Notes under the pieces: generated by a model | The model's input: the letters and a program-made list of their open reading frames with translations, nothing else | The model's database searches: none | Told to the model about the DNA's origin: nothing | Source of the DNA: Helicoverpa zea | Taxonomy: Eukaryota > Arthropoda > Insecta > Lepidoptera > Noctuidae | Direction of reading: 5' to 3' | Assembly: GCF_022581195.2 (NCBI RefSeq) | Contig: NC_061482.1 | Location: forward strand, 16,926,001 to 16,990,000 | Length of the DNA: 64,000 nt | Shown here: piece after piece, positions 27,701 to 42,700 of the stretch | Layout: each line of letters opens with the position of its first letter | Position numbering within the stretch: position 1 is the stretch's first letter | Position numbers and translations under genes: made by a program

Positions 27701-30700
27701 ATCTTCATACTGACTTATGAGCCCAAACAAACTTTCGGTCGACTAAAAGTTTGCAATCTGCGGGTACTCTTTAGAGCTTGGAAAACGCATTCGAAGAACA
27801 ATTTACCATGAACTCACTTAAAACATCCGCCGACAGTCAACTTCAATCTCCGGTTGAACCCAAGGCTAGTTTAACTCAACGTTTAAGATTAACAGATTTA
27901 AATCTAAACGTCCTTTTGATTACACCCTGTTCCGTGCGAATTCGGAAGTGCATTGTTTTCGAACTATTCTTTATGCGTCCATGATTTACAAGTGAATATT
28001 AGCATGTTTTTGACACTTCCGTGTAGAGAGAATAATAGGGAATATTGAATTGGAACTAATCTGAATAAATCTGTGTATCTTTGGATTTTTGAAACGAATG
28101 TCATAGATAAAATAGCTCGTGGCTATAGATTGTTCAGAAGGTTAAGCAACGCTTGGCGCGGTCGTTCGAACACATCGACATCTCGAGGAAACCTGGACTA
28201 TAAAGTCTGAAATCACTAATCCGCATCGAGCAAGCGTGGTGATTAACGCTCAATCCTTCTCTGTGTGAGAGGAGGCCGCAGCCCAGCAGTGGGACTATAA
28301 AAAGGCCGATGATGTTACACTTGGTGTCAAAAAAAAGGAGATAACTAATTGAAAGCTTTGTACAAAAATAACTAATTGAACTCTCTGTGTTGACAGATAT
28401 TTTACTGGAAGAATAAAAGGCATTATGTGAATCACAAGCTAGTCTCCCGCGCATGCGTCAGTCAACTGAGGGAAAGCTGCGCACGAGTTTTGTTTTTCAT
28501 TGTTATATTGTATTATAGTCGGTATTGGTGGGGCTTTATGATCGGAAGTTATGAGAGTTTACACATGTTACATTTTACATCTTTCATCATGTTTTTGACG
28601 TTAAAAGCAAGTGTACTAGGTATACGGGAAATAAGGAATAATCTGTAACTTGATTATTTACAGCTTAGCTTAAACCAATTTCAATTCACCAAACTTCTTT
28701 AATATGAAGAAAGAGGTCAGCGGACCTAGCGTACTTATTTGAAAATCAGGCCACGTCATTTGAACATCCGACATAATACAATATGCGACATTACCCCGTC
28801 CGCGGCCTATTACTTCAAGATTCCCCCAAATTCCCCCGAAGTTCCCAGTTTCCCCCAAAGTCCCCCAATTTCCCCCAATAAGATCACACGTCACAAACAT
28901 AAACAAGTGATTACCTATCGCCCCAGGTGGGTGATTATGTGCGTTTAACACTTCACCACGGCGCGCGCGCAAGTAGGACACTCGGAACATATTGAGATCA
29001 CGACGCGTACTATTGACTGCACTCGAGTGTATTGGCTGAAGGAAACTTCATTGAGATGTTCGTAAAGAGAGGTTATTTTTATTGATGAAGTACACGACGT
29101 GCGGAAAATTTGGGCCATTTGTAGAATATCAACATAACATAACATAGATTGGATTATTTGAATGAATTGTTTTGTCATCATTTGTGACTTAATACAGAAA
29201 AAAATCTATTTTCTATTAGAAAAGTGCTTCAAAGACGTTGTTGTGTAAGTATAACTACTTTTAAAAGACGTAAAGTCGACATCGATTGTCATAACAATTG
29301 AACATTATAACACTAATTTGAACTACCTCATCAAAACTAGTTCTGCACATAATATGAACCCCATTCCGAGCAATCTATTTATTAAATAGGGTTCTCACTA
29401 ATCATCCAAATCAAGCACATTACATAAGGCCTTGTAAACAAGTAAAGGACCGATCATAATTGACGAGTCATGAAATCAAGATAACAGTCATCCGAGCGTT
29501 GGAAAAAAAGAAATCCGAAACGAATTTTGGAAAATTAAGAGCGATTTTGGTACGTGGTGTTCTATTTTACCAATAAGGTATTTTATGTACTTCTGAAGTG
29601 TACGGAAAATACATGTATCGAAAATTACTGCTGCGGGATTGTTCAAAAGAGTTACCGCGCTCTTGTACACAATGGGCTTAAGAAGGAACATGGTGGATTT
29701 TAGTCAGCAATATTTTGACACTCAATCGCGCTGCACAGCGGGAGAATTATTGTGTATAGGGTTGCCTGGCTTACTAGGTTGAGAAGATCAGATAGTCAGT
29801 CACTGCTTGTAAAACACTGGTTCTCAGCAGACGGTTAAGACTGGAAGCCGACCTCAACATAGTTGGGAAAAGGCTAAGGAGATGATGATAACTTCTGAAG
29901 AGTACGTAAAATGTCGAAGAGTTACCGCGGTCCTGGTACATAAAATGCTCCAGAAGTGATTTAGTAGGTTTTAGTCAGTAAGAGTATTATCTTCTAATAT
30001 ACTATTAAAAATGTGCTTACCACAACACTGTTTTCCGAAGTCCAGTCTGACCAGTTGCACCATATAAGGTTCCAGCAGATTAACGTACCACCAGGGTACG
30101 CGCTCCGGCTTCGTCAAGGTACAGGTCTCTGCACTGAATGTAGCTGAGGTACTCCCGTCCAGGGCCCTCTGAGGAACTCCCCCGTCTTCTGTGGAGGCTT
30201 GCATCGGCGCCTTCCCGGCTGCCACGTTGAGGACTGTGGAAGAGAGGAGAAATTAGTCAAGTTTGAAGATGATCTAACCTACAATACAGACAGACTTGTG
30301 TTGCTGGGGATTTTGTTGCGCCACTTCTTCTTTCCACATAGGAAGTGGTGTAATTTATTTTGAAAAAGTGCTGTTTTGCAGCCAAGTTTGAATAAATAAT
30401 TTTTGATTTTGATTTAATGGTGGAGTTTATTTGCTCGTTGTTGGGTATGGTGATATTTATGTGGTGATATGGTTAAGCTGTTCTTTGTTTTTCAACATTT
30501 ATTTGAAAAATAGAAAACTACGTTTAAGTATAGGGCTCTCTGATAACATTGAAATGTTTCTTAAAACGGCTCTACTATAGTGTAATCTGTGCTACTATGA
30601 AAGAACACGTTCAAGATTCAAAGTAATCAGTTGTTTTAAGAAAAACGGACGTTTTGTTGCCAATGAACTAAGGCCAAATGGTGGGCATGATTGGTTAGTA

Positions 30701-33700
30701 TAGAGTACAGTGATTACTTTGTAGTCATTATCATACTTAACTTTAACATATTTTATTTCTCTTTTTATTTCTCTGCGGACATTCGTCAACCACTCAAGGT
30801 TATTTAAACATCTGACTATCACACATGTACATATCTTCTGGTCTACTCTCTAATAATCAGTAACAAATTGCATGTGCGAGCATTTCTAAAACGTCTGCAA
30901 AATTGCAATCTTTGTACGCGAACATTACCTAGCAATAGACTCGCTCCGTCACACATTTTACGTTCGCGAACAAATTTTGATGGAATCTCTCCATTAGAAC
31001 AAGCATGACCACCTACTTGGTATTACCGGTATTCAAATTGTCCAGTTAGGCTCAGGTTAGTGGAAAACTGTAACTGTGACTATGAAAATGTTCATAAAAC
31101 AGCTATAACATGGTCTTTGATTCAGTACCAAATTCCATGATATTTAAAGACGACATTAATGCCAGTGAACTAGTGGGACTGTGCCCGTAAAGTTGGATTA
31201 AGTTTTTTTTTGTCAAAAAGTACTTATTTGTTTTTTTTCAAAATTTTGTGTTTTTTTTAATATTGTGTCGTTACTAGTAGTAGTAGTTAGTCATTTGTTT
31301 TGAATAAAAATATGCGGTATACATAAATGACAATAAGTTTATACTACCTTCTGCCTGCGATTTCAGCCGCATCCAGAAGCAACTATTTCTTGCACATGAA
31401 TAAAAAGTAGCCTGCATATTATTCAGACACATCTACTATATAAAAATAAGTCCGGTTTTCCTCCCTGACGCTATAACTCCAGAACGCACGAACCGATTTC
31501 CACGGTTTTGCATTCGTTGGAAAGGTCTCGGGCTCCGTGAGGTTTATAGCAAAGAAAATTCAGGAAAAACAAAAAAAAAAATATCACCAAACAATATGTT
31601 ACATAAAACGAAGCCATCTGGTGGCGGAACGGAGTTCGCCGGGTTTGCTAGTCAGCTATAATTCTGCAAAATTCAATCAAAATTCATTCAGTAGTTTTTG
31701 CGTGATAGACTTACAAACAAACACACCGACCTTTCGCATTTATAATATTAGCATCATGCTTTCTTGGTCTTTAAAACTATCTCGGTAGATGATAGGTCAA
31801 TAGCAAACCTAAGTTTAACAACCACGGTTACCCCCCATAGTTTCCTACCGCCTGCCCACGACGTTGACAACTAACGGAACTAAACCTGTGCGGATTAAAT
31901 TAACATGTCTCGGTCTAGTGATGTGCTCGATAACTGTCGATAATTGCACAAACTATCGACTCACGCGGCTCTAACGGGATCGCGTTCAATGATATGAAAT
32001 GTTGTTTTGTGTAAGGTTTTTTTATGAATTTGGTAAGACCCGGCAATTAAATAGAAGATAAAGGTACATTTACTTAGTAGACTGAACGGTCGTTAATTGG
32101 CTCTATGGTATCCTTCCAAAGTTCATAATCGGTCTGATGACTGCTAAACACCTGATCGTTGTCATGTACGTACTACCATTCAACTCCATATGAGCAAGAC
32201 AAAAAGTTTTTAGTGTAGGTACGGCTGAAGTTTTGGGTAAAAGATAAAAAGTAAATTTGCTAACTGCCCGGGTAACTGGGTTGAGGAGTTCAGATAGGCA
32301 GTCGCTTCTTGTAAAACACTGGTACTCAGCTGCATCCGTTTAGACTGGAAGCCGACCACAACAAAGTTGGGCAAAGGCTAGGCAGATAATGATGACGACG
32401 AAAAGCTGCGTAAAACACGTCATGAGCATAGACTGTCGGCTGTGTGAGGCAGTGGGCTGAGCATAAGTCCCGACGAGATGGAAAGTGCGCGCCCGACCGT
32501 GACGCCACGAAAAATTTGATTCACACCACTAACAATACCGACTTTGTCTTACGTAGATTTTTTTAGGAATAATTTTAGTTGAAGACAGCTTTTGATACTG
32601 TAGTGCTTAACCGACTCATAAAACTGGAGAAGATGGTAAGTTTGACATGTTTTCATGTGAAGAAACTACTTCCCGCAGCCGAATAAAAGGTATAATATTC
32701 TAATCGTAATCTTTAAAGCTTGTTTCTGTCAAGTTTTATCTAAATCATTCTCAAACTTTGACCTTTACAATGCAGTCCTGATTTAAAAGCACCGAAAAAT
32801 AATTAAGAAAATAAAAACCGCCAAAATAAAGTTCTATTTCCTCGTCGTTATAAAACAGAATTTCAATAAACTCAGCAGTACAGTAAGTCGTGAATACATA
32901 ATAATTATAACTGTGTTGTCTGCATAAAACTGATAGTTAGTACAACTTATACCGTTAGTACGCTCGCTTTTTGCTTAGAAATACATCGAATGCCTTTACT
33001 AACAGAAAACGTATGCTAATGGAGCTTTTTCATTTGTTTATATCATTTTATGAAAGAAAAAAATATGTTATTTACATTTAAAATTAAAAATAAAAAAACG
33101 TGTCATAGTTTTTGTAGAGAATGCTCACTGAAAAATTGTCTGTCTTTAAAATTCATTGTAAAGTAGATCCATTTGGTACTTACAAACAAAAATATACTGC
33201 AACAATTTTCACTATATAGTAATTTCCTTTCTTTCTGTATTTTTGTGACACGTTAAAAAAGCTGCCGTCACTTATTTTTTCATCTCTTGCAAACCACATA
33301 CTTTCCTAATAAATTAAAAAGTAAAAACACAAACAAATAAAATGTAAAAAAAAAAATATTCCAAGCCTCATTTACACCAATTTATTTCGCATTAGCGCAA
33401 AAAATGGACTAAAAATCAAGTTCATTGTTTTCGTGGCCTCAGATGGGGCCAAGATCACAATTTTACGGCCGGTGTTTTTTCGACAAATCTTATTTTATTA
33501 TGGCTAATAAAGTAGGTCGCATGCCGATGTCGGAATGTAGGAAATATTATACACGCTTAATCTGTTTTTATAAGGAAAATATTTTGGATTAGATATTCTA
33601 GATTATTATTATTTTTAGCTTTTGATGGCATTTCAAAATTGAGCTTTAGCCTTATAATTAAGTGTATGAGTAGGTATTGATTTTATGAAGGAAGTGAATT

Positions 33701-36700
33701 ATATAGTTTCAAGGTTAAACACCACCACCGGTGACACACTGATAAGCTTTAAGAGACATCTGAGGCAAGTGTGACATAATATACCTACTCACTGAAATAT
33801 TAATGAAAATGTTAACATGCCTAAACATGTTAAACGAATGCGTTTGACGTTTCCTTGGAAAGGTCAATAAGATAAATAAATACCTTGGCAAAAATCGTTT
33901 AAAACAATTTTTTAAATAAACTTATATATAAATAAGATATTACTAATAAAACTAACAAAATAACTAATCACCTTACCACCAGCTGACTATCGTGATTAGT
34001 GTAATTGAGTGCTACAAAATCGGTCTAACATTCGGGCTAATGTCATTTAAATTGTCCCCAGAAAGGGACAGTGCTCACAAAATTATGTACTCATGTGAGT
34101 ACAGTCACACTTTCGACACAGATACCGTGACTGACGGGTTTGAATGTGACTTTTTTTTGTATGAGAGAAGAGAGAAATGTGTTAGGTTATATAATTACGC
34201 TAGTACTACTTTAGTACCGAGCAGGACATATTACAGTGCACAAGCGTTTTGCTCATACACAGGTGCACTCACTATTCCTTCACTGTCATAGCCCGATTTG
34301 ACGGCACTCCGTCACATTTACGTGTTCTCCGATGCAAGCGTGTGTCAAGCACCAACTTCCAGGCTCCGAGGCTGTCTTAAGAAAGTTTTTTTTATTGAGC
34401 ATCCTCCTACCCTTATCCCAGTCTTATTTGTATTTTTTCTTCCGTACTCTCGTCTGCCATCATCTCACATACAACATGAAAGTTTATTTATCGATTTTTT
34501 GTAATGTATATTGCTGAGCATGGTGCAGTATATTTTCTATCTACCTATGAGACAGACTCACTTTTTGCCTTCGTGCTTCCCATTTTCATTTCCTAATTCC
34601 ACACAGCTCTGTGTGAATGCTAATGGTTACAACTTTTTTGTCATATAAATTGGTGTACCTCATGTGTACCTACTATATAATAGACTATATTTTCTATCTG
34701 TCAGATTCGCTTTCGCACTTCCCACTTCACATTCCCTAATTCCCCACAGCTCAGTATGATCGCAAGCGGTTAGTGGTTACAAGTACAGAGTGTTCGAGTC
34801 CCGGGCTAGCTCTGGCACCGTTAGCGTCAACTCGTGGCACACTTTGCAAGCCGTTACGCGTAGGGCTGAACCTTGTTGCTCTGTAGATTTAAGTGTAAAT
34901 AAATATTTTGGGAAATAATGTAGATATGTAAAGCAAGGGTCGACCGATTTTCCGGGGAAACTACGTAGAGCACGTAATAAAAAGTCTCGTTTTAAGATGG
35001 ATCCCAATCGATTAGTATGTGTGCTTATCAAATATTCAGACAGTGATGATGTGATGTTGTGAATGTATATAGAATGTGAAAAATATTACAGTCTATAATG
35101 CTTGAAACAAAAATAGGAATAGGTGCTGCAAAGCTAACTTAACAAGCCAATTGACGGCAGCCCTATGCGCGCGCGCAGTGTTTGCTACGAACGGTCGTCA
35201 ATGGCGCTCGCCGTTCCACTTACACCTTGTTCCACACCCTCAGAGACGGTCTACTCAGCTGTGCGAAAATCTATGCTGCTTTCATCACATTTTTGATATT
35301 ATGGAGTTTCTCGCCGACTCTTCTCCATGAGACCAACTTTTTGGAACCGTGTAACTAGTATGACGTTTCTTAGGAGCCTGCAAAGGCCTATTTGAAATAA
35401 AAACATTTGACTTTGACTTTTAACTTTGATAAACTTGAAGACCTATTTGATCTTTTGTTTTTTTTTTGTTTTGTTTTTTTATCGATTGTATGTTTTGGGA
35501 GGCATTTTCACCTACAACCAAAGCGTCCATTTTTCTTGAAATAACCATTTTCTTTGATAACTGAAATCGATAATTCATAGTCAACAGTTGTGTTAAGAAA
35601 ACTGTCGGTGAGCTTGGGTAGGGACTGTCATTTGTTTTGCAAATGGCAGTCAGAAGCCTGTTTTATGACCAATCTTATTAATGGTATCAGGTTGAAAATT
35701 TAAGGTAGTGTGGAGGTCTGATAAGTAGTTACATAGTCGCTTTATGTTGCATTGAAACTCAGTTTTAATGGAAAAAGACCAGAGATGGTTATTTGCCAAC
35801 TCTTTGAAAACCTCTGTAGAACTGAATAAACACTCTGTATAAATGTTACGTAAAATGGGAAATAACATATTACATTTCGCTCTACTGAACAGCTTTGCAG
35901 TCAAAGGCAAACAAAGTAAACAAACCAAGCTACTGCATTTGCAATTACCCTGTGAATATACAGTTGGAGAGATTCAATTACTTTGTCATTCCGCGAACTA
36001 GAATCAATATTTACACACACACAGACACGCATCGGGTTGTACAGAATTGCAGCCTTCTGATTGGTCAGTGCAACGCACACAATGCAACCAGTCCCTTTGA
36101 ACTGTGTTAATATTATTAGTTCTGTGGTATACGTTACAGTGCACACTAAAGTAATTTGCATATGTGTGTGCCTACCATAGGTCTGATTGGTCGACAGTGG
36201 GCGGGTACAAATTATTTCACGTGAATTCAGGACTTCAAAGCGAATGCGAAATGAAATATTCCGGGAAATGTTTGTTAAAAGGATTCTGTGTATTCAATTT
36301 GCAGCGAAATATGCTGGATGCAATACTCTGAAAATTTAATTCCATTTTATATTCCAGGTAGTTGTTAACTATGAATTCACCATGTTTCAGGAAATATTTT
36401 ACATCCGAATAATAATTACAGGTTTAAACCATCTCCCGTATCGATTTCCATGAAAAATCTGATGAGGCCCAGCCTTTTTTTCCCCAATTTCATAGGAAAA
36501 AATACTGCGTAAAAAGCAAAAAAAAAAACAAAATAATTTTAACATTTTCAATTACGAACTATTTCAAATTCAAACACAAATCATCATAGTCATCAGACTC
36601 CACCAAACAATTTCGATAGCTCAAACGCACTTCTACCAATATAACGGAATGTTAAGTTCCATTAAGATGAAAGATCATACATTTGTTGGTACAGTAACAA

Positions 36701-39700
36701 TTATCGCGTTATGGCAGTAACAGTTGTAAGTTGTACAATTGTTTGAGTTAAAACAACGGTTAAAACAACCGACCGTCGCGTTGTAAGTTACGTGTCGTTT
36801 TTGTTACGAGTAAAGACAGACATATACTCAATACTCAATTCTTTATGAGCATTCCATATGTTTTACAGGTGGTATATTTTATAAGGTGGGCACAGTATGG
36901 ACCCCGTGGGGCACAGCTTAATATAATGGAGAGATATGCAGTAGCTTAATTATAAAATTACTAGCCGTTTTCCCGCGGTTTCACCCGCGTCCCGTGGTAA
37001 CTACTGCCCGTACCGGGATAAAATATAGTCTATGTTACTCGTGGATAATGTAGCTTTCGAATGGTGAAAGAATTTTTAAAAACGGTTTTTGAGCCTATTC
37101 ATTGCAACCAAACAAACAAACAAAGTTTTCCTCTTTATAATATTAGTATAGATAATAATGTGTAACATGTTTTTATATACTAACGGCCATTCCCAATATT
37201 CTATCTATCTGTTGTGTTGCTTACTATATAGAGATAAGAATTTAACATTACGTGTCTGTCAGCTATTGTCAAAATTCCAACTAAAGTGCTAAGTTCTACA
37301 AGTTATCCAAATTGTTACGATTTCAAGTTAAAATGGGAACTTTTGATTTAAATAAACTACGAATAAACCGCTGTCAATGTTTTGGTCGTCAACACAAAGG
37401 CTAAGGCTATTAGGCTACTGTGATTTAATTTGATCCCCCACTAAATGGGCGAACGATCTGACCAAGGTCGCCGGGGAGTAGTGCATGTGAGTTTGAGTTT
37501 GAGTTTGAGAGGACTTCTTTCGGCGACGTCCAGCAGTGGACATCTTTCGGCCATGGTCACAAGCCAGCTAGCCACGTGAGGCCATAATCTAGAATTTAAT
37601 ATGTAAATGCGGGTCGTCAAACTAGCAGAAACGCCTAAGTGGACGTCATGACTAGGGCATGCAATACCGGTTAACCGGTTTCGTTTTTACCGGTAAATCG
37701 CCCATTTTTGCGAGTTTTAAATTACCGGTAAAAATAATATGAAACCGGTAATTTACCGGTTTTTACGTTTTTCTGATAAAATATAGCAATTGTTCATTTA
37801 ACGTCAAATCTTTGTTATGTAGCCTGAATATAATGTAATGTTGCATACATTACGTATTGTAAGAGTGTTAAAGTTGCTGTTTTGTAGAAAAGTAAACTTG
37901 TGTGTCCTTAACTATCTCTAGGTTAGATACAAATCTTCTTTCTCATCTTAATTTATAAAATCTAAACAAATTGTATTCATTCGGTTATTCTGTTTTTCCT
38001 CATAGCTGTCAGCTCATACAAGGTACACATGCTTATTGCTTATTTTACCTACTCTATGACCTTACTGAGCAAGGGCTTTTACTTCACCACCATGCGGACA
38101 GCTCTGAGGACACGGTGGAGCACACAGTCCAGGTGTGCACTGCCTGGGAAAGGTACCGCGGTGTTGTCGTCGAGGCAATAGGCAGCGGCGACCTTTCGCG
38201 TCCTTCCCTGGTTCAAGCTATGGTCCGGAGCTAGAGGGAATGGGAAGCCGTCGCCCCTTCTGCGAAGCAGTCATGCTCGAGAAGGAGACGGCGGAGCGAC
38301 TGCGAGTAGCACCTCTCATCCCAGCCGCTGTAGTGGACCAGGAAGACACCACGGGCGCCAAGGGTCGAGAGACGACTCCCGGCCACCGTAGGCGTCGGTC
38401 TGTGGGCGGTGAGTTCGGGTGGCTCATCGTTCCACCGTCTGCATAGACAACAGACCCGTGTCAGCAGCGCGCGTTGTTCCACAGGCTCCTCAGGGAGATG
38501 TCAGCAAACCCAGTGGGGCCCAGCAGGGCCAAGGCCTGCCGGGGCCACGGGATTGTTCGAAAGAGTTACCGCTACCCTGGTCCATAAAACACCTACTAAA
38601 AAACATGGGTTTTAGACAGAAAGAGTCTGTCATTTGATGATTTACCATAAAAAAGGGCTTTCCCTTCAATGAAAAATATATTTTTTACGGTAATTCTTAG
38701 CGTTTATCCCGTCTTGTGACGGGGTCGGCTTTCCGTATCTTCCTTCTTCCACTTCGCTCTATCCTCCTGAATAGACATCTTCCTCTTCGAGTTCGCAGAT
38801 TTTCATGTCATTCATTACGACATTCAACCACCACGGTTTCGGCCTGCCTTTGCGCCTTTGACCGGGTATATTGAGATTGAGTATCACATTCACACTGCCG
38901 ATGTCCTCAGGTGTCACTCCTTTTTACATGTCCGTACCATCGCAGCCGTTTTTCTTGCATTTTGTCGGCGACATCGCGTAGGGATGGTACTGACATGTTT
39001 TTTGTTACGGCCCACGACACAAAAAACGTTTACCACCTTATACTTTGCATATTTATTTAGTTTTTGCTTTAAGACTACCCAATCTTATTGTTATAATATC
39101 ACATTTTAAAAAAATTACAAAAATTACCGTTTTACCGGTTTACCGGTAAAAATATTTTTATTACCGAATTTTTACCGGTAATTTTTGTTTTACCGAAATT
39201 GCATGTCCTAGTCATGACCCGCTTTTCAAAATTCAAGTTTTTTATTGGCTATAGTCGAAGTAGTTGTGAATAATTATTAAGTTATACTCAAGTGTTTGAA
39301 GAGTAAGTTTATTTGAGCAAAAAATGGCGCTTTTAAATAAATTATGATGAGTTCAAACCTCCGTTTTTGGAAGTCGGTTAAAAATAAAATATAGTCAGAA
39401 TGTCTCATAAATGTATACTCTATACCCAGGTGAAACTTGGAAAACATATAGGTATTTAAAGAGAAAAGATAGATCGAGAAATTATGTATAGGTATTTCCT
39501 GAATCAAATAGATATACCTACAAAACAATTTTCCCATTCAGAAATCGAATGAAATCATTTATCAGTGTTTAAAGATTTAAGACGAATAAGGTATTTACAT
39601 TTAAACTATAAAAATATTGGCAGACATGTTTGATGCCTTCTGAAATTAATTGCTATAAAATCTTTCAACTGGTAACATTTTCTATATTTAGCTTTAACTA

Positions 39701-42700
39701 TTTTCTTTTGCGCAAAATAAACGATTTTTCTTTCTTACTTTCCTAGAATATTACCTCAGTATCTAAGAATATTATTTGTGTCAAGAAAATCAATACTAAG
39801 AAAACTAGGATTCAGGTCATGTGAACAATTTTTCAGTACACACGTGCAGCGCATTGATCGATAATTTCACGATCGATCGTCGCTACACTATGAATTTTTA
39901 AATCTCATGCACTGGCCTCGTAAGACTTTGTGAAATAAAACCTGAATATTTACATAAAAATGCTTCTCAGGTTAACTGTAACTAGTTTTAGTAATAAGGA
40001 GAAGAGTTCATAGAAAAATGGTAAAAAATCACAATCACTTTGAAGTGTTTGTGTCATAGAGTCAAAAAACTATAAGAATAAGCTTTTTTCTCAAAATTCT
40101 ACCCTTATAAACCCTAAATTATAATATAGAGCTCTACCCAAACTAGCTATTTCACGCGTTTTCACCGTCGAAACTAATGCCCGCACCGGGATAAAATATT
40201 GCCTAAGATATTATTCGTAAAGGGAATTTTCCAACTGTGAAAGATTTTTTTTTAATCGGTTCTCTGCTTTCGTAGCCTCTAGAAAAATAAAAAATGTTTC
40301 CTCTTTCTATGTTAATATAGATATATGTATTTATCTAGGACGTTAATATTCCACTTAAGAATATCATGTCTGTTTCAAGAAAATCAATACTGAAACTTAG
40401 AAAACTAGAATTTAGGTCATGTGAAAAGTTTTTCAGTACACACGTGCAGCACATAGATCGATAATTTCTCGATCGATCGCCGCCGCACTATGAATGTTTA
40501 AATTTATTGAATACTAGAGTAGACTGCACTGACCTTATTTTTTTTTTTTTTTCCGACGTCAAAAGTCATCAAATGACCCCTCCCGCTGTGGGTTAGCAGC
40601 GGTGAGGGAGTGTCAGACTCTTACTGACTAAAAACCGTCGTGTTCCGTCATAGGCCTTTTATGTACCAGGGCCGCGGTATCTCTTTCGAACAACCCGCAG
40701 CAGACTGCACTGGCCTCGTGTGTACACATTGTGAAATAGAAAAAATTCAAATATCCGAATTGTGAACCTCCTCCTTTTTTGAGAACTCGGTGAAAATGCT
40801 TCTTAAGGTTCATTGCTATGAGTTTGGGAAAGAAAGAAGAGGATTTTTAAGAAACTAGCGAGCCGCTCCAGCTTCGCACGGGATAACAGTATTTCCCCAC
40901 TATTTAATGTATGTTATTATTCACATAACCTTCATTTTTAATCACTCTATCTATTAAAAAACCGCATGAAAATCGGTTGCGTAGTTTTGAAGATGTAAGC
41001 AGTCGGGACAGAAAAAGCGACTTTGTTTTATACTGTGTAGTTATATCTCAATACTTTGCATTTTTTTTGTGTAAGTAATTGCTGAATAATAGAGTCTAAA
41101 ATCTATAAGAGACAAAAATGAGCCTTCTTCTCAGCATTTAAATTATCCCTATTAATACAGAGCTTTATTTAAATAAAACTTTAAAAAAATACCACCAATT
41201 AAGGTACTTAAAAATCCACTACCCTCCTTTTAAGTAACCCAACCTGCAGCCACTTGACAAATGACAGCTCGAAACATCGTCACCATATCGATATCACGAT
41301 AATCGAATACAAATGAATCGGCCTCATAACCCGGGACAATGGGCCGAGCGATTCGGGCGGTAACCGAACCGATTCAATGGTAATGGTAATGGTAATGAGT
41401 TGCCTTATTCGCGTCGGAAGTCTTTTGTCAACAGCCTATTAGTCTGATTGAGTGCTTAGGATAATAGTGGCAATTGAAAGTTATTAATTTTAGAGAGTTA
41501 AGCTGTACTTATGTTATGTTGTAAGATATGGGATATTAGTTTTAGAGATCAGGTTTCTAATGAGACAATAAGTAATGATAAATTAATAAATCAGGCCTTT
41601 TTTGCGGAAATCCATGACAATGTTCGGAAAAATATACCAATCCTCGATTAACTGTCACTATCAGTTACGTCATATATTTTTAATGGCTGAGAACATCCCG
41701 ATGAAATCTACTCTTATGGGTTTAAGAGGTCACATAGATGGCCGCTCCATGCACTGTACAAAAACTGGTAAACAGCTGCATCCAGTTAGTCTAGAAGCCG
41801 CCCCAACATAGTTGGGAAAAAGCTAGGCAGATATTAATGATCGCTATTCAAAACTTATCAGTCTGATGGAAGAACATTTTAGATTCTCCCACTCAACAGT
41901 TTATACCAAACAATTGAGGTAAATAAACCGTTTTAAAATATACCTATACTTACTTACACATAAACTCCATTGATAAATATAAGTAGTGACGATAAACCCG
42001 TTACGATATGTCACACCCACGCGATAATTATATGAGGTTCGATTCTCATTAGTACACAGAATTCCGTTGCCTCAAAATACACTATTTTTTTACTCTGACA
42101 ATATCATGGAGAACAAAATGATTAGCGGAGGTGCCATAACGAAACATTGCCTCAGAAAAGTAGCGCGCTAAAATACGGGTGAGCAGGGAACGAGGCACGG
42201 TATTGTTTTACGCCTTATCCTTGGACCAAATCATTATTTGTAATACCAAAAAAAACAAAAATCGAGATGTCTCAAGGAACCGCTCGGAACTGATCGTTTT
42301 GGTCAAGCCCATTGACTTGAATTGACCTAGAAGAAGGCGCCTGACCGGCTGTATTATCGTATGCATTAGCGGCATCTCCACTCGTGTTTCCTTACTCCGT
42401 GGGCAATATCTTCGAATATTAATCGTATGTCATTTGTTTGTAGGCCATAGACACCATAAGGAGGATTTTGTGTCACAGGTGAATCATGGGCGCGAATCGA
42501 ATACAAATTAAGCGATAATCGAGTGATCGTGCCGATTCGATACAGTCGCATGTTTGACCTATATCGATTTAGTGATAATCGTACATTGTTGTGCCTTTTT
42601 CGGAGTAATTATTGGAAAGTAAGTTAACGTGGATGCAAATATGGATACGATATTTTGCATGCCAATCATTTAAATTTTAATTTCTTATTTTGTATTATAA

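Larger units (their letters stand above)
25526..30020 (-). other. fw intron inside the FTP domain
   Basis: 4.5 kb. Contains LINE 3' scraps at 26350-26460, the repeat at 28176-28315, the C-rich minisatellite (28815-28880), R1-type scraps (29637-29720, 29917-29985) and a SINE piece (29763-29893). No exon seen. Confidence 0.6.
39750..41160. repeat. 600-bp tandem duplication within an fw intron
   Basis: 39765-39980 is repeated at 40358-40830. In the best-kept part the offset is exactly 600 bp: CAGTACACACGTGCAGC at 39834 and 40434, then GATCGATAATTTC-CGATCGATCG in both. Later parts (40020-40135 versus 41050-41160) also match. Different elements have since entered: a short repeat at 40140-40322, an R1 tail at 40536-40701 and a Helitron-like repeat at 40853-41035. 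Confidence 0.7.

Noticed and set aside
33992..34291. 99-residue plus-strand frame
   Set aside because: No domain, no splice support, codon use like the AT-rich background.
34765..34830. Possible tRNA gene suggested by a GTTCGAGTCCC B-box word
   Set aside because: No cloverleaf could be drawn and the A box is poor; at most a SINE-like remnant.
38135..38482. Overlapping frames on both strands in the GC-rich part of the hAT composite
   Set aside because: They are pieces of one frameshifted R1-like LINE end and its shadows.
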